A stretch of DNA of 21,891 nt from Clostridia bacterium (GCA_900766895.1 CAAFXF010000058.1:1-21891), one strand, 5' to 3'; numbered from the stretch's first letter, positions 9,001 through 16,403 are shown. Notes: generated by a model not told the origin, from the letters alone. Numbers and translations: made by a program.

Positions 9001-9500
9001 TTTGCGGAAGCATAACCCGAATTTCCGTTAAGCAAACCCGAAGCAATAATATGAATATGGCGTTTGTAACCCTCGAGGATTTGTACGGTACCGTTGAGAT
9101 TGTGCTGTTTCCAAAGGTGTTTGCACAATGCAGTATGCTGATTACACAGGGTAATGTTATTGCCGTTAAGGGTACTGTTTCCATCGAGGAGGAAAAGGAA
9201 CCGAAAATTTTGGTAAACTCGGTTGTTGAGCCAAAAGCAGATGTAACGGCACAAAATGTTGAGCAAAGGACAAAGCGTAACGGTCTGTTCCTAAAGTTTT
9301 CGTCAAGACGTGACGAGCGCGTTAGGAGTGCCGCTGAAATTCTTGCCGGGTACAGAGGAGATTTTCCTGTATACTATTACTTTGCCGACGAGAAAAAATA
9401 TGAAAAGCTGAAAAAGGAGCTGTGCTTTTCGTACGACGAGGAAGCAATAGAAAGGCTTCGACAGCTTCTCGGCGAGGATAATGTGGTTGTGAGGCTTTAG
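6078..9500 (+). CDS. dnaE: DNA polymerase III alpha subunit, DnaE type
   Basis: Replicative C-family polymerase; in Firmicutes DnaE works beside PolC, mainly extending RNA primers. 1140 aa. Seen in order: an N-terminal PHP domain (HLHTQFSLLDG, TDHGN, GCEVYV, SHLVLL, SACVAGE, NDVHYV); the polymerase core with GPGRGSGAGS near 352, catalytic PDFDIDF near 394-400 and the third aspartate in KMDFLGLRTL near 548; FNKSHAACYALV in the fingers; a helix-hairpin-helix region near 806 (LLGIKNLG); and an OB domain near 971-1014 (TLCGSITRIS to TVEIVLF). There is no exonuclease insertion, which separates it from PolC. The PHP metal ligands all appear present, unlike the degenerate E. coli DnaE. Start ATG has AAGAGGTG upstream; the stop is TAG. 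Confidence 0.96.
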   Translation: MFTHLHLHTQFSLLDGACRLSELVSRARELGMTSLAITDHGNMYGAVDFYKECKKQGIKPIIGCEVYVAPHSRFDKDKTRDGKYSHLVLLVKNETGYKNLIKMVSQSFTEGFYFKPRIDRDLLEAHSEGLICLSACVAGEIPQYLLQRDYDSAKRSALWYNSVFGEGNYYLELQNHGLDEERVVADGIKRLADETGIPLVATNDVHYVRREDAEIQQVLICIATNHILGEDTGLEFHSDSFYLKSEQEMAELFADTPQAISNTQVIADKCSFDFEFGTTKLPYFETPDNMNHYDFFRQKCYDGLYERYGRDVPQSYIDRLEYELATVEKMGYTDYYLIVQDFVRFAKSKGIPVGPGRGSGAGSIAAYCIGITDLNPMKYDLIFERFLNPERVSMPDFDIDFCYERRGEVIDYVTKKYGADHVAQIVTFGTLQTKAALRDVGRVLGMPYARVDAIVKMIPNVFHITLDEAVKKSKELRQAMDEDPQVARLVEIARKVEGMPRNTSTHAAGVVITHDPVSSYVPLATNDDLVVTQYIMTTLEELGLLKMDFLGLRTLTVIDDCARACNVDIEHIAIDDEQVYKLFSRGQTEGIFQFESSGMKQMLMSLKPTGLEDLIAATSLYRPGPASQIDTFVHNSNNPQDITYDTPMLEPILKNTYGCMVYQEQVMQIFRELAGYSFGRADVVRRAMSKKKHDVMERERSAFVDGCAKNGIAQSVANGIFDKISDFASYAFNKSHAACYALVAYRCAYLKKYHPSQFMAALLTSVLDNSNKVARYIAECKRLGIRLAPPDINSSMKGFTASSDKVINYGLLGIKNLGNDFIEDIIRERQNGRYKDIFDFCSRLQGGKFNRRAVESLIRCGAFDNMGANRKQMLNALPVILTNIEEKYRRTMYGQVGLFDLNDDFSDSFEMPNVEEYSKSELLQMEKEMTGLYLSGHPMDRFDNYVKSAGCVRTYDVLDAGNEMSSVKDGSVVTLCGSITRISVKQTRSNNMNMAFVTLEDLYGTVEIVLFPKVFAQCSMLITQGNVIAVKGTVSIEEEKEPKILVNSVVEPKADVTAQNVEQRTKRNGLFLKFSSRRDERVRSAAEILAGYRGDFPVYYYFADEKKYEKLKKELCFSYDEEAIERLRQLLGEDNVVVRL

Positions 9501-9518
9501 CTTATATCCTTTTGATAC

Positions 9519-9547
9519 TTGACAATATTTGTAAGATTAAGTAAAAT
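9519..9547 (+). promoter_or_regulatory. Strong sigma-A promoter for pfkA
   Basis: A perfect TTGACA (9519-9524), a 17-nt spacer and TAAAAT (9542-9547) in the 99-bp gap after dnaE. The predicted start near 9554 gives an AT-rich leader of about 45 nt ending in a GGAGGAAA ribosome site. It implies that pfkA is expressed separately from, and probably more strongly than, the upstream operon. Confidence 0.75.
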
Positions 9548-9599
9548 AGATATATTGTTTAACATTAAATATTTTTATATATTGAACGGAGGAAATATA

Positions 9600-10565
9600 A
9601 TGAAAACTATCGCAGTTTTAACAAGTGGCGGTGACGCTCCGGGCATGAATGCTGCAGTTCGTGCAGTTGTAAGAACAGCCTGTGAAAACGGAATCAAGGT
9701 TTACGGTGTTATCCGTGGCTATAACGGACTTATCAACGGAGATTTTATCGAAATGGATTTGCGTTCCGTTTCAGATATTATCAACAGAGGCGGTACAATC
9801 CTTTACTCTGCACGCAGCGTTGAGTTTGCAACCGAGGAGGGTATGCGCAAGGCAGTTCGTACCTGTCAAGAAAAGGGCATTGAAGGTGTAGTTGTCATCG
9901 GCGGTGACGGCTCATTCCGCGGTGCTCGTGATTTGAGCGAAAGAGGTATCCCCTGCGTTGGTATTCCGGGCACTATTGATAACGATATTGCCTGCTGTGA
10001 TTACACAATCGGTTATGATACCTGTCTTAATACTATTATGGAAATGGTTGACAGAATCCGTGACACATCGGAATCTCATGACAGATGTGCCGTTATTGAG
10101 GTAATGGGCAGAAGAGCAGGATATCTTGCACTTAACGCAGGTATCGCATGCGGTGCAACATCTATTCTTATTCCTGAGGTTGAGTTTGATATTGAAAAGC
10201 ACGTTATTGACAGAATGAGAAAAACCCAAAGAACCGATAAAAAGCACTTTATCATTATCGTTGCAGAGGGCTGTGATGTAGATGTAAACGAGCTTGCGGC
10301 ACACATTCAGGAAAAAACAGGCGTAGAATCAAGAGCAATGGTTCTCGGTCATATTCAGCGCGGCGGTTATCCTACCGTTAAGGATAGAGTAATGGCAACC
10401 CGTATGGGTAACTATGCCGTTAAGCTTCTTATGAACAACATCGGCAACAGAGTTGTTGCCGCTCAAAAGGAAGACGTTGTTGATTACGATATTTTCGAGG
10501 CTCTCAATATGAAAAAGTCTATCGATATGAACCTTTACAATGTAGCACACGAGGTTTCAATCTAA
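9600..10565 (+). CDS. pfkA: ATP-dependent 6-phosphofructokinase
   Basis: Glycolytic enzyme converting fructose 6-phosphate and ATP to fructose 1,6-bisphosphate, the metabolite that stimulates HprK. 321 aa, the standard bacterial length. Seen: TSGGDAPGMNAAVR at the N terminus; GVIRGYNGL; GGDGSFRGA, whose Gly-Ser after GGD marks the ATP-dependent rather than PPi-dependent type; catalytic PGTIDNDI; MGRRAGYLA; and LGHIQRGGYPTVKDR for substrate and effector binding. The frame is open upstream, but ATG 9600 has GGAGGAAA nearby and begins at the conserved MKTIAVLTSGGD. Own promoter before it, a hairpin terminator after it; pyruvate kinase, often next in other Clostridia, is not present. Confidence 0.96.
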   Translation: MKTIAVLTSGGDAPGMNAAVRAVVRTACENGIKVYGVIRGYNGLINGDFIEMDLRSVSDIINRGGTILYSARSVEFATEEGMRKAVRTCQEKGIEGVVVIGGDGSFRGARDLSERGIPCVGIPGTIDNDIACCDYTIGYDTCLNTIMEMVDRIRDTSESHDRCAVIEVMGRRAGYLALNAGIACGATSILIPEVEFDIEKHVIDRMRKTQRTDKKHFIIIVAEGCDVDVNELAAHIQEKTGVESRAMVLGHIQRGGYPTVKDRVMATRMGNYAVKLLMNNIGNRVVAAQKEDVVDYDIFEALNMKKSIDMNLYNVAHEVSI

Positions 10566-10595
10566 CTGTTACATAAAGCAATCACAATAATGCAG

Positions 10596-10625
10596 TGCCG
10601 TAAGCGTTTGTTTACGGCATTTCTT
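10596..10625 (+). terminator. Intrinsic terminator after pfkA
   Basis: Stem TGCCGTAA (10596-10603) and TTACGGCA (10612-10619) with an 8-nt loop, followed by TTTCTT. It lies about 30 bp past the pfkA stop. Confidence 0.75.
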
Positions 10626-10676
10626 GTGTAATTATTCTGTTTCTATTTTTTTCCTGTGGAAATAATGTGCTGAATA

Positions 10677-10685
10677 TGATATAAT
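10677..10685 (+). promoter_or_regulatory. Extended -10 promoter for the GH25 pair
   Basis: TG-A-TATAAT (TATAAT at 10680-10685) is a consensus extended -10; no good -35 is seen 16-18 bp upstream. The predicted start near 10692 falls on the AAAGGAG ribosome site (10692-10698) of the gene starting at 10704, so the leader would be only about 12 nt. Confidence 0.5.
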
Positions 10686-10703
10686 TTCCACAAAGGAGCA
10701 TAT

Positions 10704-11519
10704 ATGCCTACAACAAAAAAGAAAACTAAAAAAAGACCTAAAAGACCTACAAAAAAGCGAAGAGACACTCAACGCAAAATCATAATTTCTGTGTTTGCGT
10801 TAGTGCTTGTAGCAGTGCTTGGAATAACGGGTATTGCCGTTTCGCACACAGGCAGGAAGCTTCCAAATCCGCTCGTCGGTCTTGATAAGGACAAGGCATA
10901 CGGTGTTGATATATCTCACCATAACGGTAAGGTTAATTGGAAAACACTTAAAAACGAGGTTGACTTTGCTATCATCAGGGTTGGCTATCGCGGCTATCAA
11001 AACGGCGCTGTGTGCATAGATAAAAATGCAAAAAAGAATTTAAGAGCTGCCAACGATGCAGGAATACCTGTCGGTGTTTATTTTTACACTCAAGCTGTAA
11101 ATGAGGAGGAGGCAAGGGAGGAAGCAAGGGCCTGTCTTGATATTATTAAAAAATATGACATCTCTTTGCCGGTGTTTTATGATTTTGAGTATCCGACCTC
11201 TAACGGTAAGCACACAGGCAGGCTTTTTGAGGCAGGTCTTACAAAAAAAGAAAATTCGCGTCTTATCAATGCTTTTTGCACAGAGATTGAAGATGCAGGC
11301 TATCAAAGCGGAGTATACGCCTCGTCATTTATGTACAAAAGCAATTTTAAGATGAGCGAGCTTGATAAATCAATATACATTTGGGTGGCTGATTACAACC
11401 CGTCGGTTACCTATAACGGTGATTATGACCTTTGGCAGTTCAGCGACAAGGGGCAGGTCAACGGAGTAAAAAAGAAGGTTGACGAAAATTATTGGTACAT
11501 AAAAAATCAAGGGGAATAA
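10704..11519 (+). CDS. Membrane-anchored GH25 muramidase
   Basis: A 271-aa glycoside hydrolase family 25 (Cellosyl/Cpl-1-type lysozyme) enzyme expected to cleave the MurNAc-GlcNAc bond of peptidoglycan outside the cell. Seen: a very basic Lys/Arg-rich tail (1-25), one membrane helix (about 26-45, signal anchor without clear cleavage site), then the catalytic barrel with YGVDISHHNG (D69), VGVYFYTQ, and FYDFEYP holding the catalytic pair D160/E162, plus WVADYNP and YDLWQFSDKG near the end. Start ATG has AAAGGAG upstream. The next gene starts 2 bp after the stop and has its ribosome site inside this gene, so the two are probably translationally coupled. It may act in wall remodelling at the membrane rather than as a free lysin. 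Confidence 0.88.
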   Translation: MPTTKKKTKKRPKRPTKKRRDTQRKIIISVFALVLVAVLGITGIAVSHTGRKLPNPLVGLDKDKAYGVDISHHNGKVNWKTLKNEVDFAIIRVGYRGYQNGAVCIDKNAKKNLRAANDAGIPVGVYFYTQAVNEEEAREEARACLDIIKKYDISLPVFYDFEYPTSNGKHTGRLFEAGLTKKENSRLINAFCTEIEDAGYQSGVYASSFMYKSNFKMSELDKSIYIWVADYNPSVTYNGDYDLWQFSDKGQVNGVKKKVDENYWYIKNQGE

Positions 11520-11520
11520 T

Positions 11521-13365
11521 ATGAGAAAAAATAAGGCAAAAACACTGTTGTCATTAATGCTTTCACTTGTGCTTGCAGTATCGCCGATTACTGCTTTTGC
11601 GTTTACAAGCTCAAGCAGATTTACAACAAAAACCTACACACATCAGGACAGATTCTTCAGCTCCGGTATTCAAGAGGGTATTGATGTTTCATATCATAAC
11701 GGAAAGCTTGATTGGAAGGTCATAAAAAATGCGGGTGTGGATTTTGCAATTATTCGTGCCGCATACCGTGGCTACGGCGAAAAGGGCACTCTGGTTAAGG
11801 ACACCGAGTTTGCAAACAATATTTTGGGCGCACAGGCACAGGGTATTCCTGTCGGCGTTTATATTTACTCACAGGCTATTACCACTGCCGAGGCTGTGCA
11901 GGAGGCAAATTATATTCTTGATATTATCAGAGGATACAGCATAGATTTACCGGTTGTTTTTGACTATGAGTTTGCAGGCGTAGAGGACGGAAGGCTCGAT
12001 TCCGCCTGGTCAAGCGGAAAGCTTAATAAAAGCAAAATGACTGAAATTACACTTGCTTTTTGCGACACCGTAAAAAATGCAGGCTACAACGCAATGGTTT
12101 ACGCAAACAAAACATTTTTGAATACCAATATTGACCACGTTGCTATTGAAAACGCAGGCTATCAGGTTTGGCTTGCTCATTATACAACCAATACAAATTA
12201 TACAGGTGAATATAAAATTTGGCAGTACACATCGGACGGTTCAATTCCGGGAATTGCAAATAAAAGATTTGACTGTAACTTTATGTATTCAGGCTCTTTA
12301 CCGAGCTCTGCACCGAGAATTCTGCCTATCCCCAATCAAACCTATACAGGCTATGAAATCTGCCCTAAGGTTTCGCTTTCATACGGTGAATATGTGTTGA
12401 CTGAGGGTGTAGACTACACAACATATTATCAGGACAATGTGCAAATCGGAACTGCTACCGTAAATGTTGTCGGTCTTGGAATGTTTAGCGAATACATTGA
12501 TCTAAAGGCAAGCTTTAATATAGTTCCCGATACTGTTGAAAATATGAGATGTATATCCACCTCGTCAAATTCCGCAAATATCGAGTGGGATGCGGTAAAC
12601 GGTGCTACCGGCTATATTGTTCAAATTCTAAAGAACGGCAAGTGGACCAATGCAGGCACATTTACCGATACAAAGGCAACTGTTACAGGTCTTGCTGTCG
12701 GCTCGCTTAACTATATCCACATTGCCGCATATACAAATGTTAACGGTAAAAATTATGTAGGTGTATACAACAAGCACATTACTGTCTCAACACAACTTGG
12801 CCCCGTAAACACAAGGGTATCAAAGTACACCAATTCGTACATTACTCTTGCTTGGGATAAGCAAACGGCATCAAACGGCTACGAGATTTACAGCTATGAT
12901 TACGGCAAAAAGAAATATGTGCTTTACAAAACAATTACAAACGGCAACACAGGCTCATACAAGATAACAGGTCTTTCATCAAACAAAAAGTACAAGTTCA
13001 AAATCCGTGCGTATAAGCTTGTTAACGGCAAAAAGACCTATGGCTCATTGGGTAATTGGGTGCTTCAGTACACATCGGTTAAAAAGCCTACCTTAAAATC
13101 CGCAACCTCCCCGTCGACAAAAAGAATAAAAATGACTTGGTCAAAGGTCAGCGGTGCCACGGGCTATCAGGTTATGTGGTCTACATACAGTGATTTTTCA
13201 CAAAACTATTTAACCAAATCGGTTTCGTCAAAGTATTTGTCAAAAACCATAACAACCGCAAAATCAAAGAAAACCTATTATGTTAAGGTAAGAGCATACA
13301 GAACTATTTCAGGCAAGAAGATTTATTCCCCCTGGAGCTCAAAGAAAACCCTAAAGACAAAGTAA
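11521..13365 (+). CDS. Secreted GH25 muramidase with Ig-like and Fn3-like repeats
   Basis: A 614-aa secreted lysozyme-family enzyme. Seen: a signal peptide (1-27; KNKAK, a hydrophobic core, cleavage after ITAFA); a GH25 domain (about 48-258) with EGIDVSYHNG (D55) and VVFDYEFAG (D148, E150); a beta-rich segment (about 265-337) around PNQTYTGYEICPKVSLSYGE of the Ig-like kind common in clostridial surface proteins; then three fibronectin type III-like repeats (about 338-428, 429-520, 523-614) recognisable by W-x-x-x-x-A-x-G-Y and Y-x-x-x-x-R-A-Y. No cell-wall anchor is seen, so it is probably released or held by binding of the repeats to polysaccharide. Paralogue of the gene just upstream; a strong terminator follows. 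Confidence 0.88.
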   Translation: MRKNKAKTLLSLMLSLVLAVSPITAFAFTSSSRFTTKTYTHQDRFFSSGIQEGIDVSYHNGKLDWKVIKNAGVDFAIIRAAYRGYGEKGTLVKDTEFANNILGAQAQGIPVGVYIYSQAITTAEAVQEANYILDIIRGYSIDLPVVFDYEFAGVEDGRLDSAWSSGKLNKSKMTEITLAFCDTVKNAGYNAMVYANKTFLNTNIDHVAIENAGYQVWLAHYTTNTNYTGEYKIWQYTSDGSIPGIANKRFDCNFMYSGSLPSSAPRILPIPNQTYTGYEICPKVSLSYGEYVLTEGVDYTTYYQDNVQIGTATVNVVGLGMFSEYIDLKASFNIVPDTVENMRCISTSSNSANIEWDAVNGATGYIVQILKNGKWTNAGTFTDTKATVTGLAVGSLNYIHIAAYTNVNGKNYVGVYNKHITVSTQLGPVNTRVSKYTNSYITLAWDKQTASNGYEIYSYDYGKKKYVLYKTITNGNTGSYKITGLSSNKKYKFKIRAYKLVNGKKTYGSLGNWVLQYTSVKKPTLKSATSPSTKRIKMTWSKVSGATGYQVMWSTYSDFSQNYLTKSVSSKYLSKTITTAKSKKTYYVKVRAYRTISGKKIYSPWSSKKTLKTK

Positions 13366-13371
13366 ACAAAC

Positions 13372-13399
13372 AAAAAACGGCACTGAGTGCCGTTTTTTT
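13372..13399. terminator. Strong intrinsic terminator, probably bidirectional
   Basis: A-run (13372-13377), stem ACGGCAC (13377-13383), loop TGA, stem GTGCCGT (13387-13393), then seven T (13393-13399). It ends the GH25 pair. The A-run gives a T-run on the minus strand too, so it could also stop minus-strand transcripts from the 13.4-13.6 kb gap. Confidence 0.85.
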
Positions 13400-13654
13400 A
13401 GACTGTCGATAAACCTGGATGGAACACACCAAATATATTCATCGCCCGGTTTACGCCGCACTTGTGTAAAGATAGCGGCTCTCAGGTGAACACCTCTGTG
13501 CTAATAATCTTAATGCAGATTATATCCCATACCCCAATAGCCTTTCATTATTACATTGGAACTAATCGCTTAAAACACGGATAATTTTGATTAAAACTAA
13601 AACCAATGTATAGATTTATCTGTAATTATAATTTTCACCTTACTAAAATAACTA
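13400..13654. other. Gap without a clear gene; possible structured RNA on the minus strand
   Basis: No convincing coding sequence. Read on the minus strand, consecutive helices are possible: AGGT/ACCT around a GTTC loop, then GCCGC/GCGGC, then GTAAACC/GGTTTAT (using a G-U pair that is an A-C mismatch on the plus strand), followed by the shared terminator at 13372-13399. A TATAAT (minus strand, 13524-13519) lies upstream but has no good -35. An 8-bp inverted repeat TACATTGG (13552-13559) / CCAATGTA (13603-13610) is also present. I do not recognise a known RNA family. Confidence 0.25.
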
Positions 13655-13683
13655 TTTAATTATTGAATAAAATGCGTTATAAT
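13655..13683 (+). promoter_or_regulatory. Probable promoter for the GPH symporter
   Basis: TATAAT at 13678-13683 with a weak TTTAAT 17 bp upstream (13655-13660). The predicted start near 13690 coincides with the first base of a long inverted repeat. A weak -35 fits a promoter needing an activator. Confidence 0.5.
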
Positions 13684-13689
13684 TAATAT

Positions 13690-13745
13690 AATCAAGCGAG
13701 ATAAATCCGTTCATAAAAACTTATTCGGATTTATCTCACTTGATT
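13690..13745 (+). repeat. Long inverted repeat in the leader of the symporter gene
   Basis: Two 20-nt arms (13690-13709 and 13726-13745) pair at 19 of 20 positions; the one mismatch is C13697/A13738. One more pair extends it outward, and the loop is 16 nt. The inner arm parts read ATAAATCCG and CGGATTTAT. No T-run follows, so it is not a terminator. It lies directly at or after the predicted transcription start and 35 bp before the start codon. It could be an operator for a dimeric regulator or a stabilising 5' stem in the mRNA. Confidence 0.8.
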
Positions 13746-13779
13746 AAGTTGGCGGTAGCCGAAATAATAAGGTGAATTT

Positions 13780-15255
13780 ATGGAAGAAAACAAAACATAC
13801 ATAAATAAAAAGGAAAAGAGCAATTATTATTTTGGCCTGTGCGGTCAGAATATGGTTTACTCCCTTATCGGTGCTTCATTTTTCACATACTTTATGACAG
13901 ATATTGCGCTGTTTCCCGCTGCTGTAGTATCGGTGCTTTTGATTGCTATGAAGATTTGGGACGGAGTAAATGACCCCATTGTCGGCTCGTTCATTGACAG
14001 GCATAGCTTCAAAAACGGTGAAAAAATGCGTCCGTTTTTGAAATACACTCCCCTGCCTGTGGGCATTTTTACAGTGCTTCTTTTTCTTGTTTTTTCCACA
14101 AAGGAAGATTTGCTTTGGCTTAGGGTTTCGTACTTTATCATAATGTATATATGCTGGGATCTTGCCTACACCGTTCAGGATGTTTCTATTTGGGGCATAA
14201 CCGCCATGGTTTCTCCGAACTCCTCGGAACGTGACAAATTTGTTCAATGGGCCAGGACCTTTGGCAGTTGTGTTTACAGTGCATTAAGCACGGTTATACC
14301 CATGGCCCTTGAAATGATTGCAAATGCAAAGGGCGTTAGCATGGCTTTTATCACTTTAGTATTTGCGATTATCTTCGGTTTGGGCGGAGCTATGATTAGC
14401 TACAAGTGCTCTTATGCTCAGGAGAGAATCTATGTTAAAATAGAAGATCGACAGGCTTCAATGAAGGAAAGCTTTCTTTTGCTTTTCAAAAACAAAATGA
14501 TGCTTCTTGTTACTCTGGCAAATCTTTTCGGTGCCTTAGGCTTCGGTATGAATCTTGTAACATATTTCTTTAAGTATGAAATTCCCGACAGCTTTCTCGG
14601 CAGCAGTATCATAGGCGCTTTAGGTCTTACAACCATATATTTCATTATTACGGGACTGCCGGGCTTTATAGGTATGATTTTTGCAGACAAACTGAAAAGG
14701 CTTTTAGGAAACTATGTCAATGTTCTTATTATGATTCAGGTTGCTAATATCATTGCAAGAATCATTGCATTTACAGTTGGATTTGAGGGCAAAAAGCTTT
14801 GGTTATCAATGATTATAATAGGAATCGGCAGTATTCCAAGCGGTGCCGCTTCCATTGCACAAACATCCATTTTCTGCGATAGTATTGATTATATGGAATG
14901 GGAAACAGGCAAAAGAACCGAGGGAATTACCTTTTCCGTACAGACCTCATTTACTAAAATTTCAAGCGGCATTACTTCGGGACTTGCAACATTGGCTTTG
15001 GCTGTTTTGGGATACAAGGCTATTGACAATGCCTCTGTTTATGTCGGCACACAAACTGCCGCATTTGATAAATGGATATGGCCGCTGGTTGTTCTTACAC
15101 CTGCCATTGCAAGCGTGCTTTACATTATTCCTCTACTTTTCATAAGATACACAAAGGAAAAGAGAGCGATTGTTGAGGGCGATTTAAAGGCAAGAAGAGA
15201 GGGCAAGGAGGAATCGGGCCTGTCGCCCTACTGCCGTAACAAAGCAAAGGATTAA
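13780..15255 (+). CDS. GPH-family sugar:cation symporter (MFS superfamily)
   Basis: A 491-aa inner-membrane transporter of the glycoside-pentoside-hexuronide family (MelB/XynP type), importing a glycoside with Na+ or H+. Seen: about twelve hydrophobic segments; the family cation-site motif KIWDGVNDPIVGSFIDR (58-74; D61, D65); a WDLAYTVQDVSIWG segment in the middle of the N-terminal half; and a charged cytosolic C terminus. Start ATG follows AAGGTGA. The substrate cannot be read from the sequence. The convergent GH26 gene beyond it suggests mannobiose or other manno-oligosaccharides. Expression is probably regulated through the inverted repeat in its leader. Its last about 70 bp overlap an unrelated remnant frame. 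Confidence 0.88.
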   Translation: MEENKTYINKKEKSNYYFGLCGQNMVYSLIGASFFTYFMTDIALFPAAVVSVLLIAMKIWDGVNDPIVGSFIDRHSFKNGEKMRPFLKYTPLPVGIFTVLLFLVFSTKEDLLWLRVSYFIIMYICWDLAYTVQDVSIWGITAMVSPNSSERDKFVQWARTFGSCVYSALSTVIPMALEMIANAKGVSMAFITLVFAIIFGLGGAMISYKCSYAQERIYVKIEDRQASMKESFLLLFKNKMMLLVTLANLFGALGFGMNLVTYFFKYEIPDSFLGSSIIGALGLTTIYFIITGLPGFIGMIFADKLKRLLGNYVNVLIMIQVANIIARIIAFTVGFEGKKLWLSMIIIGIGSIPSGAASIAQTSIFCDSIDYMEWETGKRTEGITFSVQTSFTKISSGITSGLATLALAVLGYKAIDNASVYVGTQTAAFDKWIWPLVVLTPAIASVLYIIPLLFIRYTKEKRAIVEGDLKARREGKEESGLSPYCRNKAKD

Positions 15256-15397
15256 ACAAAACAACATTGAACAGCTTAACAAAGAATTATCTCAAAGAAA
15301 ATTCGACCAACAGGAAATCCTGCTTGAAAGATTAAGAGATAAAAACAGAGCTGATATTTACACCCAAATGCTTCAATGCTTACGCTTTGCTATATAA
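15188..15397 (+). pseudogene. Possible remnant of a charged helical protein
   Basis: In the frame +1 to the symporter, a stop-free stretch runs from 15188 to TAA 15395-15397. Beyond the symporter stop it encodes about 45 residues, including NNIEQLNKELSQRKFDQQE, rich in Gln, Glu, Lys and Leu like a coiled coil. There is no start codon or ribosome site, and the only ATG is near the end. It could be the tail of a lost gene or chance. The last 8 bp overlap the end of the GH26 gene. Confidence 0.25.
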
Positions 15398-16403
15398 AAT
15401 TCGGCAGTTCATCAAGCGTGATTACATAATCACTGTTATAAATTTCTTTCAAATGCTCTTTACTGTTGGTATCTATTAACCATTCGGTATGCCATGCCAT
15501 AAAGGAGCACCATGGAACCTCCTTCAAATCTTCAACTGTAGGAATTAAACCGCACTCGTGAAGAATCAAAGGCTTGCCTTGCTTTGTAATTTTGTTTACG
15601 ATTTTGAATAGCCTGTATTCAGCCTTGTTTTCATCCACCTCATAGCTGTCGGCACCGACAATATCGCAGTATTCATCACCCGGATACCAATTTTTCGGTT
15701 TGCCCTTGTAATCCGTACCGTTGTGAGAATATCCCAAAACCCAAATAAGATTATTCAGCTCCAAATCATTTGTAAAGTGGTTATACATCATAATCCATAG
15801 CTTTTTGAAGCTTTCTTCTCCGCCTTTGCCCCACCAGAACCACTGTCCGTCAAATTCGTGGAACGGTCGCCAAAGTACCGTAACACCTGCATCTTGAAGC
15901 TCGGCAAGTGCTTTGCCTGCCTTGTCCATAGCTTCAATAAAGGCTTTGTTTTCGGGAGTTCCGTCTGTCAAAACCAAATCCCAATCCTTGATTTCGTCAT
16001 TTTTGCAATCATCATAATCATCTGCAAAATCAGCACCGCAATGCCAGCAAATAGTCACAAGTCCGCCTTTATTCCACCAATCAACTGCTCGGTCAACTAC
16101 TCCGTCAAAATCATCATTCATAAAATCAAGACCACGCATAGCAGGATATTTTCCGGTTATATTGTAAATATAATTCATTTCATATTCACTGCCGTCAACC
16201 CAAGTTGACTCCTGCTGACCGGATATAATACCGTTTGAGTATGTATCGCAGATATAGGCATAAACCTTTTTTGTTGTTTCGGTTGCATTTGCATTACTTA
16301 ATTTCATTTCTGATTTATCCTCCTTTATTATCGAACAAGAACAAAGCAGAGAAATACATAGCAGTATGGATATTATACTAAAGAATTTTTTCATATATTT
16401 CAT
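15390..16403 (-). CDS. GH26 beta-mannanase lipoprotein
   Basis: A 337-aa glycoside hydrolase family 26 enzyme, expected to cut beta-1,4-mannan outside the cell with retention. Seen: a lipoprotein signal peptide with the lipobox at LCSC (C23), then a single catalytic domain with SGQQEST (61-67), ICWHCGADF, acid/base glutamate E183 in WRPFHEFDGQWFWWG and nucleophile E283 in LILHECGLIP. No carbohydrate-binding module is visible. Start ATG 16403 has AAAGGAT six bases upstream; an ATG three codons later would be too far. It is the last gene of a minus-strand run, 23 bp after the broken phosphatase, and converges on the symporter, which could import its products. Exo or endo action cannot be told. 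Confidence 0.9.
   Translation of the reverse strand: MKYMKKFFSIISILLCISLLCSCSIIKEDKSEMKLSNANATETTKKVYAYICDTYSNGIISGQQESTWVDGSEYEMNYIYNITGKYPAMRGLDFMNDDFDGVVDRAVDWWNKGGLVTICWHCGADFADDYDDCKNDEIKDWDLVLTDGTPENKAFIEAMDKAGKALAELQDAGVTVLWRPFHEFDGQWFWWGKGGEESFKKLWIMMYNHFTNDLELNNLIWVLGYSHNGTDYKGKPKNWYPGDEYCDIVGADSYEVDENKAEYRLFKIVNKITKQGKPLILHECGLIPTVEDLKEVPWCSFMAWHTEWLIDTNSKEHLKEIYNSDYVITLDELPNFI

Noticed and set aside
13419..13469. A 16-codon frame starting ATG GAA CAC
   Set aside because: No ribosome site or promoter, and it overlaps the possible minus-strand RNA structure.
13512..13548. A minus-strand 12-codon frame encoding MKGYWGMGYNLH
   Set aside because: No ribosome site; too short to support without conservation data.
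13690..13745. Long inverted repeat as a terminator
   Set aside because: It has no following T-run and lies between the -10 box and the start codon of the gene it precedes.
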